Numbered from the stretch's first letter, positions 7,533-15,007 are shown. The stretch is 22,048 bases of DNA from CAZJJK01 sp964546285 (GCA_964546285.1 CAZJJK010000052.1:1-22048); one strand, 5' to 3'. Notes: generated from the sequence alone by a model not told the origin. A program made the numbers and translations.

Positions 7533-9451
7533 CGCGCCTGTGACCGTAGAACCGTGAGAAAGCCGGGCCGGCGATACGCTTTCGCGACAGAATCAGCGAT
7601 CCCCCTTGCCGATAAACCAGAAGCTTCCAGCAACTCGCCTCGTTCAGCTTGCGGGGGAATTTGATCACCGGCGCCTAGGCAAAGCAGGCGGGAAGAGGCT
7701 GAGTGGCGGTGGATTAAGCCGGAAAGATACTCGCCAAAACCGCCTAAGCAGACGCCCTCCTCTACCACCACGGTTAAAGCGTAACCATCCAAGAGAGCCA
7801 GCATATAAGCCTCATCCACGGGCTTAATAAAACGTAGGTTATATAGGTCAACAGCTATGCCGTCGCTAGCCAATATATTCGCGGCTTCGTCCGCCTGAGG
7901 GAAAAGCCCGCCGGTAAAGCACAGGAGTATTGGGGCTTGGCTTTCCTTTACAAAAACACCCCGGCCCTGAATTATCGGCGACTCAAAGGCGGCAGTTTCT
8001 TGGGGACAAGCCGCCTTTGGATAACGGATAAGCACCGGCTTTACCTGAGCGATCGCCCAGCGCAACATCGCTTCCATTTCCAAAGCGCTGGCGGGAGCAA
8101 GGACATTGAGCGCCGGCACCACCCGTGTTAGGGCTATATCGAACAAGCCTTGATGGGTTTCGCCGTCATCAGACACAAAACCGGCGCGGTCCAAAGCGAT
8201 AATTACCGGTAAATTTTGTAGCGCGATATCATGAATAAGCTGATCCATCGCCCGCTGAAGAAAAGTGGAATAAATGGCCACGATAGGCCGCGCCCCGCGG
8301 AGGGACAAACCCGCGGCAAAGGTTAGGGCGTGTCCCTCGGCTATACCGACATCGAAAAAGCGCTTAGGAAAAAGCTTATGAAACGAAGACAAGCCAGTGC
8401 CCTTTTCCATGGCGGCGGTTACGGCCGCGATCCTATCATCGCTTTTAGCGAGGCGGACTATAGCGCGGCCAAAGGCCTCCGTGAAATTCGCCGGCTCCTG
8501 CCGTTCCAGCAAGCCTTCGGTTACGGAAAATGACGACACGCCATGAAAGGCGGTGGGGTTACCCTCCGCTAGATCAAAACCCTTACCTTTTTTGGTGACG
8601 ACATGCACGACTACCGGTTTTTCCAAACGCTTAACATCGCTCAGCACCTGTTCCAAAACCGGCATATTGTGGCCATCGATTGGTCCAACATATTCAAATC
8701 CAAGATCCACAAAAAAATTATCGGGAAAGAAAACAGCTTTAACGCCGCGTTTCATCCGCGTTATCAAGAGATTGAGCGTCTCGCCAAACACGGGGATGCG
8801 GCGGACTAAACTATCAAAATTTCGGCGGAAGGTTTGGTAACGAGCTTTCATGCTAAGTCGGCTCAGATACTTGGAAAGAGCGCCAACATTCGGGCTGATA
8901 GACATTTTATTATCGTTAAGAATAACAATTAGGGGCAAGCCAAGTTGGCCGGCGTGAGACAGTCCCTCATAGGCCATACCGCCGGTTAAAGCGCCATCGC
9001 CGATAATCGCCACCGCCTTGATAGGCTCGCCGCGTAGCTTAGCTCCGGCTAAAAGTCCTAAGGCGGCTGAAATGGAGGTGGAAGCGTGCCCAGTCCCAAA
9101 GGCGTCATGAGGACTTTCGCTTATTTTAGGAAAGCCGGATAAACCGCCGCGACGGCGCAAACCAGTAAAAGCAGAGACTCGCCCGCTTATAAGCTTATGC
9201 GCGTAGCACTGATGGCCAACATCCCAGACCAAGCGGTCCGAACTTGAATCAAAAACCCGATTTAAAGCTATGGTTAATTCAACAACGCCAAGATTGGACG
9301 CTAAGTGCCCGCCGTTATGGCTAACCACTCTAATAATTTCATGCCGTATTTCAGAAGCGAGAAGAACCAATTCTTTACGAGACAGTGTTTTAAGACGCTG
9401 AAGCGCCCCGCTTTCTAAAAAGCCCTCGCTTTCTGGTCTACGTTTCGTCAT
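7529..9451 (-). CDS. dxs: 1-deoxy-D-xylulose-5-phosphate synthase
   Basis: 640 residues, a normal length. This thiamine-diphosphate enzyme condenses pyruvate with glyceraldehyde-3-phosphate, the first step of the MEP isoprenoid route. Visible motifs are WDVGHQCYAHK (76-86), the ThDP/Mg site GDGALTGG (151-158) with NDNKMSIS (179-186), the transketolase central Glu in VGIAEGHA, and DRAGFVSDDGETHQGLFD. It is the first gene of the long minus-strand operon. GGAAG lies 6 nt before the ATG. A 238-nt interval with a large stem structure separates it from the small ribosomal-type gene upstream. Confidence 0.97.
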   Translation of the reverse strand: MTKRRPESEGFLESGALQRLKTLSRKELVLLASEIRHEIIRVVSHNGGHLASNLGVVELTIALNRVFDSSSDRLVWDVGHQCYAHKLISGRVSAFTGLRRRGGLSGFPKISESPHDAFGTGHASTSISAALGLLAGAKLRGEPIKAVAIIGDGALTGGMAYEGLSHAGQLGLPLIVILNDNKMSISPNVGALSKYLSRLSMKARYQTFRRNFDSLVRRIPVFGETLNLLITRMKRGVKAVFFPDNFFVDLGFEYVGPIDGHNMPVLEQVLSDVKRLEKPVVVHVVTKKGKGFDLAEGNPTAFHGVSSFSVTEGLLERQEPANFTEAFGRAIVRLAKSDDRIAAVTAAMEKGTGLSSFHKLFPKRFFDVGIAEGHALTFAAGLSLRGARPIVAIYSTFLQRAMDQLIHDIALQNLPVIIALDRAGFVSDDGETHQGLFDIALTRVVPALNVLAPASALEMEAMLRWAIAQVKPVLIRYPKAACPQETAAFESPIIQGRGVFVKESQAPILLCFTGGLFPQADEAANILASDGIAVDLYNLRFIKPVDEAYMLALLDGYALTVVVEEGVCLGGFGEYLSGLIHRHSASSRLLCLGAGDQIPPQAERGELLEASGLSARGIADSVAKAYRRPGFLTVLRSQAR

Positions 9452-9602
9452 TCCGCTTCCATATACGGCGCTTTACGCGCCACGGCTTAATCTTTTCATT
9501 ATCGAGCACTACCCAATCAGCGAACTCATCCTCCGCTTAGATCCCATAACCGTATCGACATATATCCGTTACGGGAATAAAGAGGAGACGCTGACGTATT
9601 GA

Positions 9603-9677
9603 GCGGTAAAGACGGCTGATAAACTTATTCGGTTTAAAAGCCGCCTCGGCGATATAGCATCCGCGTCTCTTTACCGC
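9603..9677 (-). ncRNA. Strong nested stem structure between the 29-aa gene and dxs
   Basis: GCGGTAAAGA (9603-9612) and TCTTTACCGC (9668-9677) form a perfect 10-bp outer stem. Nested inside, CGGCT (9613-9617) pairs with AGCCG (9639-9643), and TAAAC (9620-9624) pairs with GTTTA (9632-9636) around a 7-nt loop. The remaining arm 9644-9667 holds GCCTCGGC. There is no T-run on either strand, so it is not a standard intrinsic terminator. It lies in the leader of the dxs operon or the tail of the 29-aa gene. It may be a processing site, an attenuator or a small RNA; no known family was recognised. Confidence 0.4.
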
Positions 9678-9689
9678 ACGACGCCGGAT

Positions 9690-9779
9690 TTAGCGCTTTT
9701 TATGTCGATTCTTCCGGAGTTTTTTCTTACGCTTATGCGTCGCGATCTTCTTAAGCTTGCGTTTTCTTCCGCAGGGCAC
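9690..9779 (-). CDS. AURKAIP1/COX24-domain small ribosomal-type protein, 29 aa
   Basis: I read this from the minus strand. A GTG start at 9779 is preceded by AAGGAG with an 8-nt spacing (AAGGAGAAGCCGAAGTG), and the stop TAA is at 9690-9692. The product starts MPCGRKRKLKK and ends with THKRKKKLRKNRHKKR, almost entirely basic. This matches the free-standing AURKAIP1/COX24-domain peptides of Bacteroidetes and spirochaetes, related to mitochondrial small-subunit protein mS38 and to actinobacterial bS22, so a ribosome-bound role is likely. A well-formed sigma70-like promoter lies 68 nt upstream of the GTG. The gene is so short that length-filtered gene finders will miss it, while an antisense frame of 62 codons overlaps it. 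Confidence 0.9.
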   Translation of the reverse strand: MPCGRKRKLKKIATHKRKKKLRKNRHKKR

Positions 9780-10176
9780 TTCGGCTTCTCCTTCGCTGGT
9801 GGTTCTTTCCCGTCGCTATGGTATCGGCCGTCGGGAACGATGGTGGAGTATGGATCAGAGACGCTAAAAGGTCAAGGGGAAAGAGAATAAGAGGGAGTAT
9901 TCACGCGCCGCGCAAAAGCTCTCTTATCATTGGGGGCTATTCATCTTATCCAAAATCGATCAAAGCGGATGAAGGAGGAGGCCCACGTCAAGCGGACTCA
10001 TTACATTATTCATTGCTTTCCAATTATTTACAATATCATGCGACTAATTATGAAGAAGTTCGGAATAAGCGCCGGGGTATGGCCCCCCGCCTTCAAACCA
10101 ATATAAAGGGCGCGCGTTTTTATGAAAACCGGCTCCAAATAACGGGAGAGGCCGCCTAGCGCGAAAACACAAACGC
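9780..10176. other. Intergenic region between miaA and the 29-aa gene
   Basis: 397 nt. Apart from the promoter at 9847-9875 I see no gene. A plus-strand frame at 9818-10159 (113 codons) has no ribosome binding site and no recognisable motif. The stretch 9990-10060 is AT-rich. A short GC hairpin (CGGGG/CCCCG around 10073-10089) is the only other local structure. Confidence 0.5.
9847..9875 (-). promoter_or_regulatory. sigma70-type promoter for the 29-aa ribosomal-type gene
   Basis: On the minus strand TTGACC (9870-9875, 5/6 to consensus) is separated by exactly 17 nt from CATACT (9847-9852, 4/6). The predicted start near 9840 leaves a leader of about 60 nt before the GTG at 9779, which includes the strong AAGGAG. 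Position and spacing fit a dedicated promoter. Confidence 0.6.
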
Positions 10177-10941
10177 TTACTTTTCAAGAAAGTTCGATAT
10201 CATAAACGCGATAGTCGTCGCCAAAGCTTTTTCTTCGGCGTTCAAGCTATGAACGCCCGGGAGCGATAAAAAAAACGTTTCCTGGCGTTTCGCGTAACGG
10301 CGGCTATTAGCCGTTATTTCCGCTTCAANNNNNNNNNNNNNNNNNNNNNNNNNNNNNNNNNNNNNNNNNNNNNNNNNNNNNNNNNNNNNNNNNNNNNNNN
10401 NNNNNNNNNNNNNNNNNNNNNNNNNNNNGTCATTAGGGTGGATGCGCGCGGCGCTCACTGGATCCACGCGGGCAAGCTCCACAAACAGCGCTGGCGCGCC
10501 GTTCTTTTCCAGTTCAGCCTTTAAGGCGGCGCGCACGGCAGGATCAGCCGCCGGCGCCGCGGGCAAACCCAGGACAAAATTTCGCAGATAGAAGCCCGTT
10601 CCCCCAGCCACTATAGGCAACGCGCCTCGGGAAGCGATGCCAAGGCAGGCTGCGTCCGCCAGATGTACAAAATCACCGGCATTGAACTGTTCTTTTGGAT
10701 CGCGGATATCGATAAGGTGATAGGGCAGACGCGACCTGGCCTCTCGGTCTGGTTTGGCGGTGCCAATATCCAAGCCGCGATAAACCTGCATGGAATCAGC
10801 CGAGACAAGCTCTACCGGCAGGGACACAGACCCCGTGGCGGCGAGACGCTCTATTAGTTCGGTTTTACCAACGGCTGTCGGCCCAAACAAAACGACGACA
10901 GTGATGGGGGACAAAGGCGCGACCGGGAGGGGGCCCTCCAA
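10177..10941 (-). CDS. miaA: tRNA dimethylallyltransferase, interrupted by assembly gap
   Basis: MiaA transfers a dimethylallyl group to N6 of A37 in tRNAs that read UNN codons. The 5' part is clear: P-loop GPTAVGKT (residues 20-27), SADSMQVYRGLDIGTAKP, HLIDIRDP, VAGGTGFYLR and RIHPND. The 3' part after the gap contains RRYAKRQETFF and a normal C-terminus. One hundred Ns separate them. Family members have roughly 110 residues between the HPND and AKRQ blocks, but only about 40 are available here, so the gap is probably longer than drawn. The start is TTG (10941) without a clear Shine-Dalgarno sequence; CTG at 10959 preceded by GGAGG is an alternative. It lies 14 nt after rpoZ and is likely cotranscribed with it. 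Dxs supplies the isoprenoid precursor pathway that feeds this enzyme. Confidence 0.93.
   Translation of the reverse strand: MEGPLPVAPLSPITVVVLFGPTAVGKTELIERLAATGSVSLPVELVSADSMQVYRGLDIGTAKPDREARSRLPYHLIDIRDPKEQFNAGDFVHLADAACLGIASRGALPIVAGGTGFYLRNFVLGLPAAPAADPAVRAALKAELEKNGAPALFVELARVDPVSAARIHPNDXXXXXXXXXXXXXXXXXXXXXXXXXXXXXXXXXXEAEITANSRRYAKRQETFFLSLPGVHSLNAEEKALATTIAFMISNFLEK
10329..10428. other. Assembly gap of 100 N
   Basis: Exactly 100 undetermined bases inside miaA. This round number is commonly used as a placeholder for unknown gap length, and comparison with the MiaA family suggests that the real missing DNA is roughly 300 nt or more. The open frame across the gap is therefore not informative. 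Confidence 0.98.
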
Positions 10942-10955
10942 GGCGGAGAGACCGC

Positions 10956-11150
10956 TCAGTTAGCCTCCAAACGGAAAGCGACCACTTTGGTGAATATCTG
11001 GCGAGCGGCAAGGGATACTACCTTACCATCGTTCTTATCAACTTCCGGATCCTGAATCATCGACAGCTGATAGGCGCGTCGAGAGGCGGCGGAAGCGATT
11101 TCGTACATATTACCGGAATACTCAATTAATTGCTCAAGCGGGAAAATCAT
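10956..11150 (-). CDS. rpoZ: DNA-directed RNA polymerase omega subunit
   Basis: 64 residues. The sequence has the RpoZ core: an N-terminal MIFPLEQLIEY segment, then ASRRAYQL (residues 22-29) and GKVVSLAARQIF (42-53). It corresponds to the short spirochaete-type omega subunit, which assists beta' folding and RNA polymerase assembly. I place the start at the ATG at 11150 rather than at the in-frame ATG at 11216, because AGGAG (11156-11160) lies 5 nt before 11150 and the conserved domain begins there. The upstream 22 codons would add a hydrophobic segment atypical of omega. miaA follows after 14 nt. Confidence 0.88.
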   Translation of the reverse strand: MIFPLEQLIEYSGNMYEIASAASRRAYQLSMIQDPEVDKNDGKVVSLAARQIFTKVVAFRLEAN

Positions 11151-11171
11151 GGCGGCTCCTGCTAAAGCAAT

Positions 11172-11201
11172 ATATAAGCATAAAAGACGCCGCCATGTAA
11201 A
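11172..11201 (-). promoter_or_regulatory. Candidate promoter for rpoZ-miaA
   Basis: On the minus strand TTTACA (11196-11201, 5/6) is followed after 18 nt by TTATAT (11172-11177), which is preceded by an extended -10 TGC. This would give a very short leader to the rpoZ ATG at 11150 and supports that start over 11216. Confidence 0.4.
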
Positions 11202-11245
11202 CCACCGCCCAACCAACGAAAAGTTCAGTAAAACTCGCCGCTTCC

Positions 11246-11274
11246 TTGACCAGGACGAACAGGGACGGTACTTT
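11246..11274 (+). promoter_or_regulatory. Candidate promoter for hflK-hflC operon
   Basis: TTGACC (11246-11251) is followed after 17 nt by TACTTT (11269-11274), a weak -10 with 3/6 matches. It lies about 80 nt before the hflK ATG. Between them is a short GGCC-TAAA-GGCC hairpin (about 11303-11314). An alternative -10, TAATAC, lies at 11291-11296. Confidence 0.3.
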
Positions 11275-11351
11275 TAGATTTGACGATCGCTAATACCGGC
11301 GCGGCCTAAAGGCCGGCGTCAGTTAAGACGGCCGCCAATTAAGGAGGGAGC

Positions 11352-12329
11352 ATGCGCGACGCGACGCCTAGTCAAAAACCGTCCTGGCTAAAAACGACTA
11401 CCGTGATCATCGTATTGATCGCGATAGTGGTTATCGCCCTTTTTGGGACAAGTTTCTATATCGTCGACCAAACCGAGGATGCGGTAGTAACCCGTTTTGG
11501 GAAATACCTAAAAACATCCGGACCCGGTTTGCATTACAAACTTCCATTCGGCATCGATATTCACTACCCAGTCAAGACAAAAGTAGTGCAGACGGAGCAG
11601 TTCGGTTTCCGAACCGTTAAGCCGGGGATAGGCGGCGCCACTATCTATTCCGATAAGACCTATCCGGAAGAAGCCACCATGCTGACCGGCGATCTAAATA
11701 TTATGGATGTGGAATGGATAATCCAATACCGCATTACCGATCCCCGCTCGTGGCTTTTTAATGTCGCCGATCAAATCACCACTATCCGCGATGTGTCTCG
11801 TTCCGTTATTAATATGCTGGTAGGCGACCGCACCATTCTCAATGTCATAGGCGCTGAGCGCACCGCCATTGAGGAAGAAGGCGTCGCTCTTATGAATAGC
11901 ACCTTGAAGAGTTATGGCTTAGGCATCGATATTATCGCCGTAAAGCTCCAAAACATCGTTCCGCCGGAAGGCGTCCAGCAAGCTTTTGAGGATGTGAATA
12001 AGGCCATCCAGGATATGAATCGCCTTATAAACGAGGGCAAGGAGGCGTATAACGCCGAAATCCCGAAGGCTAAGGGCGAGGCTGACCGTGAGATTCAGAT
12101 AGCCAGAGGCTATGCCGCGGAACGCGTTAACCGGGCTACCGGCGATGTCGCCCGCTTTAATTCTGTCTATGCCGAATACAAAAAAGCCCCGGACGTTACC
12201 CGGCAGCGCTTGTACTATGAAATGATGGAAGAACTCTTTAAGGATGGCGAAGGCGCGACCTTGATCGATAAGCGCTTTGAGAATTTCCTGCCGCTCAAAA
12301 ATCTGGACTCCGAGGGAGGCGCGCGATGA
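11352..12329 (+). CDS. hflK: SPFH membrane protein HflK
   Basis: 325 residues. One N-terminal helix (about 15-36) is followed by a band-7/SPFH domain (about 37-220) and an alpha-helical C-terminal coil. The segment LQNIVPPEGVQQAFEDVNKA and the following EAYNAEIPKAKGEA are hallmarks of HflK rather than HflC. In Escherichia coli HflK and HflC assemble into large membrane cages around the FtsH protease and modulate its access to substrates; the same role is inferred here. A strong AAGGAGGG lies just before the ATG. The stop overlaps the hflC ATG as ATGA (12326-12329). Confidence 0.94.
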   Translation: MRDATPSQKPSWLKTTTVIIVLIAIVVIALFGTSFYIVDQTEDAVVTRFGKYLKTSGPGLHYKLPFGIDIHYPVKTKVVQTEQFGFRTVKPGIGGATIYSDKTYPEEATMLTGDLNIMDVEWIIQYRITDPRSWLFNVADQITTIRDVSRSVINMLVGDRTILNVIGAERTAIEEEGVALMNSTLKSYGLGIDIIAVKLQNIVPPEGVQQAFEDVNKAIQDMNRLINEGKEAYNAEIPKAKGEADREIQIARGYAAERVNRATGDVARFNSVYAEYKKAPDVTRQRLYYEMMEELFKDGEGATLIDKRFENFLPLKNLDSEGGAR

Positions 12330-13306
12330 AACGCTTATTGATCGTTCTAGCCGCCATAGTTGTATTGGCTGTTATTGTTTTAATATCCGGTCCGTTTTTT
12401 ATTCTTACCGAAGGTGAATTAGCCGTCGTGGTTCGTCTAGGTGAGATCGTCAACGTTAAAACCGAAGCTGGCCTTCATTTTAAGACTCCCTTCGTTGACG
12501 CCGTTGTTAAGTACCCTAAACGTATTATGTCTTGGGACGGCGAACGCCAGCGTATTCCCACCAAGGAAAATCAATTTATATGGGTAGACACCACCGCCCG
12601 TTGGCGGATTTCCGATCCCCATAAATTCTATGAGTCAGTCACTAGTCTTCCGGAAGCGTATTCACGGCTTGATGATGTAATAGATTCCGCGGTTAGGACT
12701 ATCATCGCTGAAAACCGTTTGAGCGAAACCGTCCGCAATTCCAACATCATTAGTGAGGCCGTCATCACCGAAACCTATAATGTCTCAGGTGAAGCCGAAG
12801 TGGAACAGCTTGCCGAACTGACCCGAACCGACGCGACCTATGAAGCTGTCATGAAAGGCCGCCGGGCGTTGTCTGACGAGATGCTTACCCTGTCTCGCCG
12901 CTTAGTACCGGAATACGGTATTGAGCTTATCGACGTGGTCTTACGTCAAATAAAATACTCCGACGAACTCACCGAAAGCGTCTACAACCGTATGATCAAG
13001 GAGCGGAACCAGATCGCCCAAGCCTTCCGCTCGCATGGCGAAGGCAAAAAGGCCGAATGGATGGGTAAATTGGAGAACGAACAACGCTCTCTTCTATCCG
13101 CGGCGTATTCCGAAGCCGAAAAGATCAAGGGTGAAGCCGACGCGCAAGCTACCCGCGTTTACGCGCAAAGCTACGGTCAAGACGCGGACTTTTTCCAATT
13201 CTGGAGAAGCATGGAATCCTATCGCGCGACAATGAGCCAATTTGATAAGACCTTATCAACCGATATGGATTATTTCCGTTATCTCTATTCACCCGAAGGG
13301 CGATAG
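12326..13306 (+). CDS. hflC: SPFH membrane protein HflC
   Basis: 326 residues with an N-terminal membrane helix (3-26) and a band-7 domain beginning ILTEGELAVVVRLGEIV. The C-terminal helix carries HflC-type features: MIKERNQIAQAFRSHGEGKK, an EAEKIKGEADAQATRVYA stretch, and the terminal block DADFFQFWRSMESYRA. It forms the heteromeric HflK/HflC cage with its operon partner. Its start overlaps hflK by 4 nt, and GGAGG lies about 7 nt upstream. The central part (about 140-170) has an acidic SEAVITETYNVSGEAEVEQL insertion of the sort seen in spirochaete HflC. The pseudokinase-like gene starts 12 nt after its stop. Confidence 0.94.
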   Translation: MKRLLIVLAAIVVLAVIVLISGPFFILTEGELAVVVRLGEIVNVKTEAGLHFKTPFVDAVVKYPKRIMSWDGERQRIPTKENQFIWVDTTARWRISDPHKFYESVTSLPEAYSRLDDVIDSAVRTIIAENRLSETVRNSNIISEAVITETYNVSGEAEVEQLAELTRTDATYEAVMKGRRALSDEMLTLSRRLVPEYGIELIDVVLRQIKYSDELTESVYNRMIKERNQIAQAFRSHGEGKKAEWMGKLENEQRSLLSAAYSEAEKIKGEADAQATRVYAQSYGQDADFFQFWRSMESYRATMSQFDKTLSTDMDYFRYLYSPEGR

Positions 13307-13318
13307 GAAAAACAGCCG

Positions 13319-14956
13319 ATGAGCGATGAGCGTTTGATAACGCGGTCTATCCTTTTGGATGGCCGCGCTGTCCTAGCCGTGGACAGCCACATGGATTCAA
13401 CCAGTTTCGCGCAAGCCCGTATGGCACAGCTTCTCAATGAGCTTGGCTATCTGGTCCACAATGATGGCCGTATAGAGGAATGGCGCCTGGAAGGCACCAT
13501 GGAAACTGACGGCCACGTCGCTTTTTACGGCCCAGCTTTTCCATCCCGTCCGCTTTTAGAATGTATAGAAAACGACGAAGGCTCCGCCGCCTTGGACGCG
13601 TTGCGCCGTTGGGCGGCGGCCCGTCAAAGCCTACTCCGTCATATCAAACCGGCGCCGGCGCCTATTCCCGCCGGCGCTTTGATGGATGACTCGGGCGTTT
13701 TCTTGTTTTTACCGGAACGCCTCGTCCGCCGCGCTTTGGACGCGCGGGGTACTTCCTTTGTCTTAGAGAATTGGCGGCGCTGGAACCACCCAGACTTATT
13801 CGGCGAGCCCGCCGAACTATATACCTTGGGAACGCTCGCCTTCCGTTTATTTGGAGGACAAGTTCCCTTTGATCAAAGCGATGTTGAGGCGGTCTACACC
13901 GAAATGCGCTACGCGCCGCCGCCCTCGGTTCGTTTCGCCGCGCCTAACTTAGCCCAAGAAATCGCGAACCATATTGATAGCGCGCTGAGGCTTTCAGTCA
14001 ACCAGCTTACCCCCGACGCGCGCACCACCAGACGTTTAGCCGCTTCAGCCGGCTTAACGGCTCGTTTAGCCGCTCCCATTAATCAAGCGGCGCGAAACGC
14101 TGATGCCGCGGGCGACGGCGATACCGTCAAAAAAGAACAAAGCGACTCCGCCCGCGAAAATGAAGCGAAAAACGCTAGCGACGCTCATGCCAAAAGAACT
14201 CCGCCGCTTTCAGACTTCTCCCTCTTTAGGGAAGAGCTTGGACCGGTCGGCTCGGGCGGACCGGAAATTTTCCGCGTTGAACTCAGCGCTGAGGACAGCG
14301 TTCGTCTCGCGAGAGAAAGAGCCAAATACAAAGCTAAGAAACAAGCCGTCTCCGCTAAACGCGGTTTTCAACGAAACAGCGTTATCATAGCCGCGGTATG
14401 CGCTGGCCTGCTACTTATCGGTTTAGGAGTACGCAGCGCGTATATACGGAACGCCGAAAAACCGACAACCGCGGGAATGAGCCCGATGGAAGTGCTAGAG
14501 ACCTATTATGGGGCTTTCAATACGCTTGATTATGAACTAATGGAGACCTGTACCGAAAAACCGGCTGGTAAGGATGATATTAAAGCGACGATGAATCTCC
14601 ATATAGTGGTTAAAATTCGCTTCGCGTATGAAACCATTGACACTCATATGTCACCGGATGAATGGCTGGAACAGGGATCGCCCTTGGGTAATACCATAGT
14701 GTATGGCGTCAACGAGTTGCGTATTGAAACACTTGACGACGATGAGTCCGATGGGAGAACATCCTTTACCGTTGAATACCTATTTTGGCAGCCAGGTAAT
14801 CCTGAAGACCAGCCCTATTCTTCCGAAACCTCGCTTGAGGCGGGGAATATAGGTCCACCCGCTCCGGTATCAACGACAAGACGGGATAAAGTTTATATAA
14901 CGCAGAAGAAAGGCCTCTGGCGCGTCGCTCAAATAGATCGCGAGCTAGTGGAGTAA
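13319..14956 (+). CDS. Membrane protein with degenerate kinase-like lobe and NTF2-like tail
   Basis: 545 residues, no named family recognised. Residues 126-184 resemble the C-lobe of a Ser/Thr kinase: a GVFLFLPERLVRRAL segment, then HPDLFG and AELYTLGTLAFRLFGGQVPF, comparable to kinase subdomain IX. VAIK, HRD and DFG catalytic motifs are not visible, so it would be a pseudokinase. A low-complexity linker (about 255-300) precedes a basic stretch and a single transmembrane helix (354-374, NSVIIAAVCAGLLLIGLG). Residues 387-545 start SPMEVLETYYGAFNTLD, which resembles an NTF2-like fold. Predicted topology is kinase-like lobe in the cytoplasm and tail outside. It is third in the hflK-hflC operon (12-nt gap), suggesting a job with the HflKC complex. 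Domain calls are by eye. Confidence 0.7.
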   Translation: MSDERLITRSILLDGRAVLAVDSHMDSTSFAQARMAQLLNELGYLVHNDGRIEEWRLEGTMETDGHVAFYGPAFPSRPLLECIENDEGSAALDALRRWAAARQSLLRHIKPAPAPIPAGALMDDSGVFLFLPERLVRRALDARGTSFVLENWRRWNHPDLFGEPAELYTLGTLAFRLFGGQVPFDQSDVEAVYTEMRYAPPPSVRFAAPNLAQEIANHIDSALRLSVNQLTPDARTTRRLAASAGLTARLAAPINQAARNADAAGDGDTVKKEQSDSARENEAKNASDAHAKRTPPLSDFSLFREELGPVGSGGPEIFRVELSAEDSVRLARERAKYKAKKQAVSAKRGFQRNSVIIAAVCAGLLLIGLGVRSAYIRNAEKPTTAGMSPMEVLETYYGAFNTLDYELMETCTEKPAGKDDIKATMNLHIVVKIRFAYETIDTHMSPDEWLEQGSPLGNTIVYGVNELRIETLDDDESDGRTSFTVEYLFWQPGNPEDQPYSSETSLEAGNIGPPAPVSTTRRDKVYITQKKGLWRVAQIDRELVE

Positions 14957-14981
14957 AACAAAGCTTTAGCCTAAATGGGAC

Positions 14982-15007
14982 TTTGAAGCGGCTTCAGCCG
15001 TTTCAAA
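14982..15007. terminator. Hairpin between convergent genes, no T-run
   Basis: TTTGAAGCGGCT (14982-14993) pairs with AGCCGTTTCAAA (14996-15007) at 11 of 12 positions plus one G-T wobble. It lies 26 nt after the stop of the pseudokinase-like gene, between convergent transcription units, so a bidirectional terminator is plausible. Neither strand has a T-run immediately after the stem, so it would be atypical. Confidence 0.45.

Noticed and set aside
9702..9890. 62-codon plus-strand frame over the small ribosomal-type gene
   Set aside because: It is antisense to the 29-aa AURKAIP1/COX24-type frame, which has a strong binding site, promoter and family match.
9818..10159. 113-codon plus-strand frame between miaA and the 29-aa gene
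   Set aside because: It has no Shine-Dalgarno sequence, no motif, a composition unlike the real genes, and it overlaps the minus-strand promoter.
11151..11216. 22-codon N-terminal extension of rpoZ
   Set aside because: The AGGAG site and the conserved omega N-terminus both point to the ATG at 11150; the extension would cover the candidate promoter.
13780..13870. An active Ser/Thr protein kinase in the hflKC operon
   Set aside because: Only a subdomain IX-like stretch is visible; no VAIK, HRD or DFG motif could be located, so catalytic activity is not supported.
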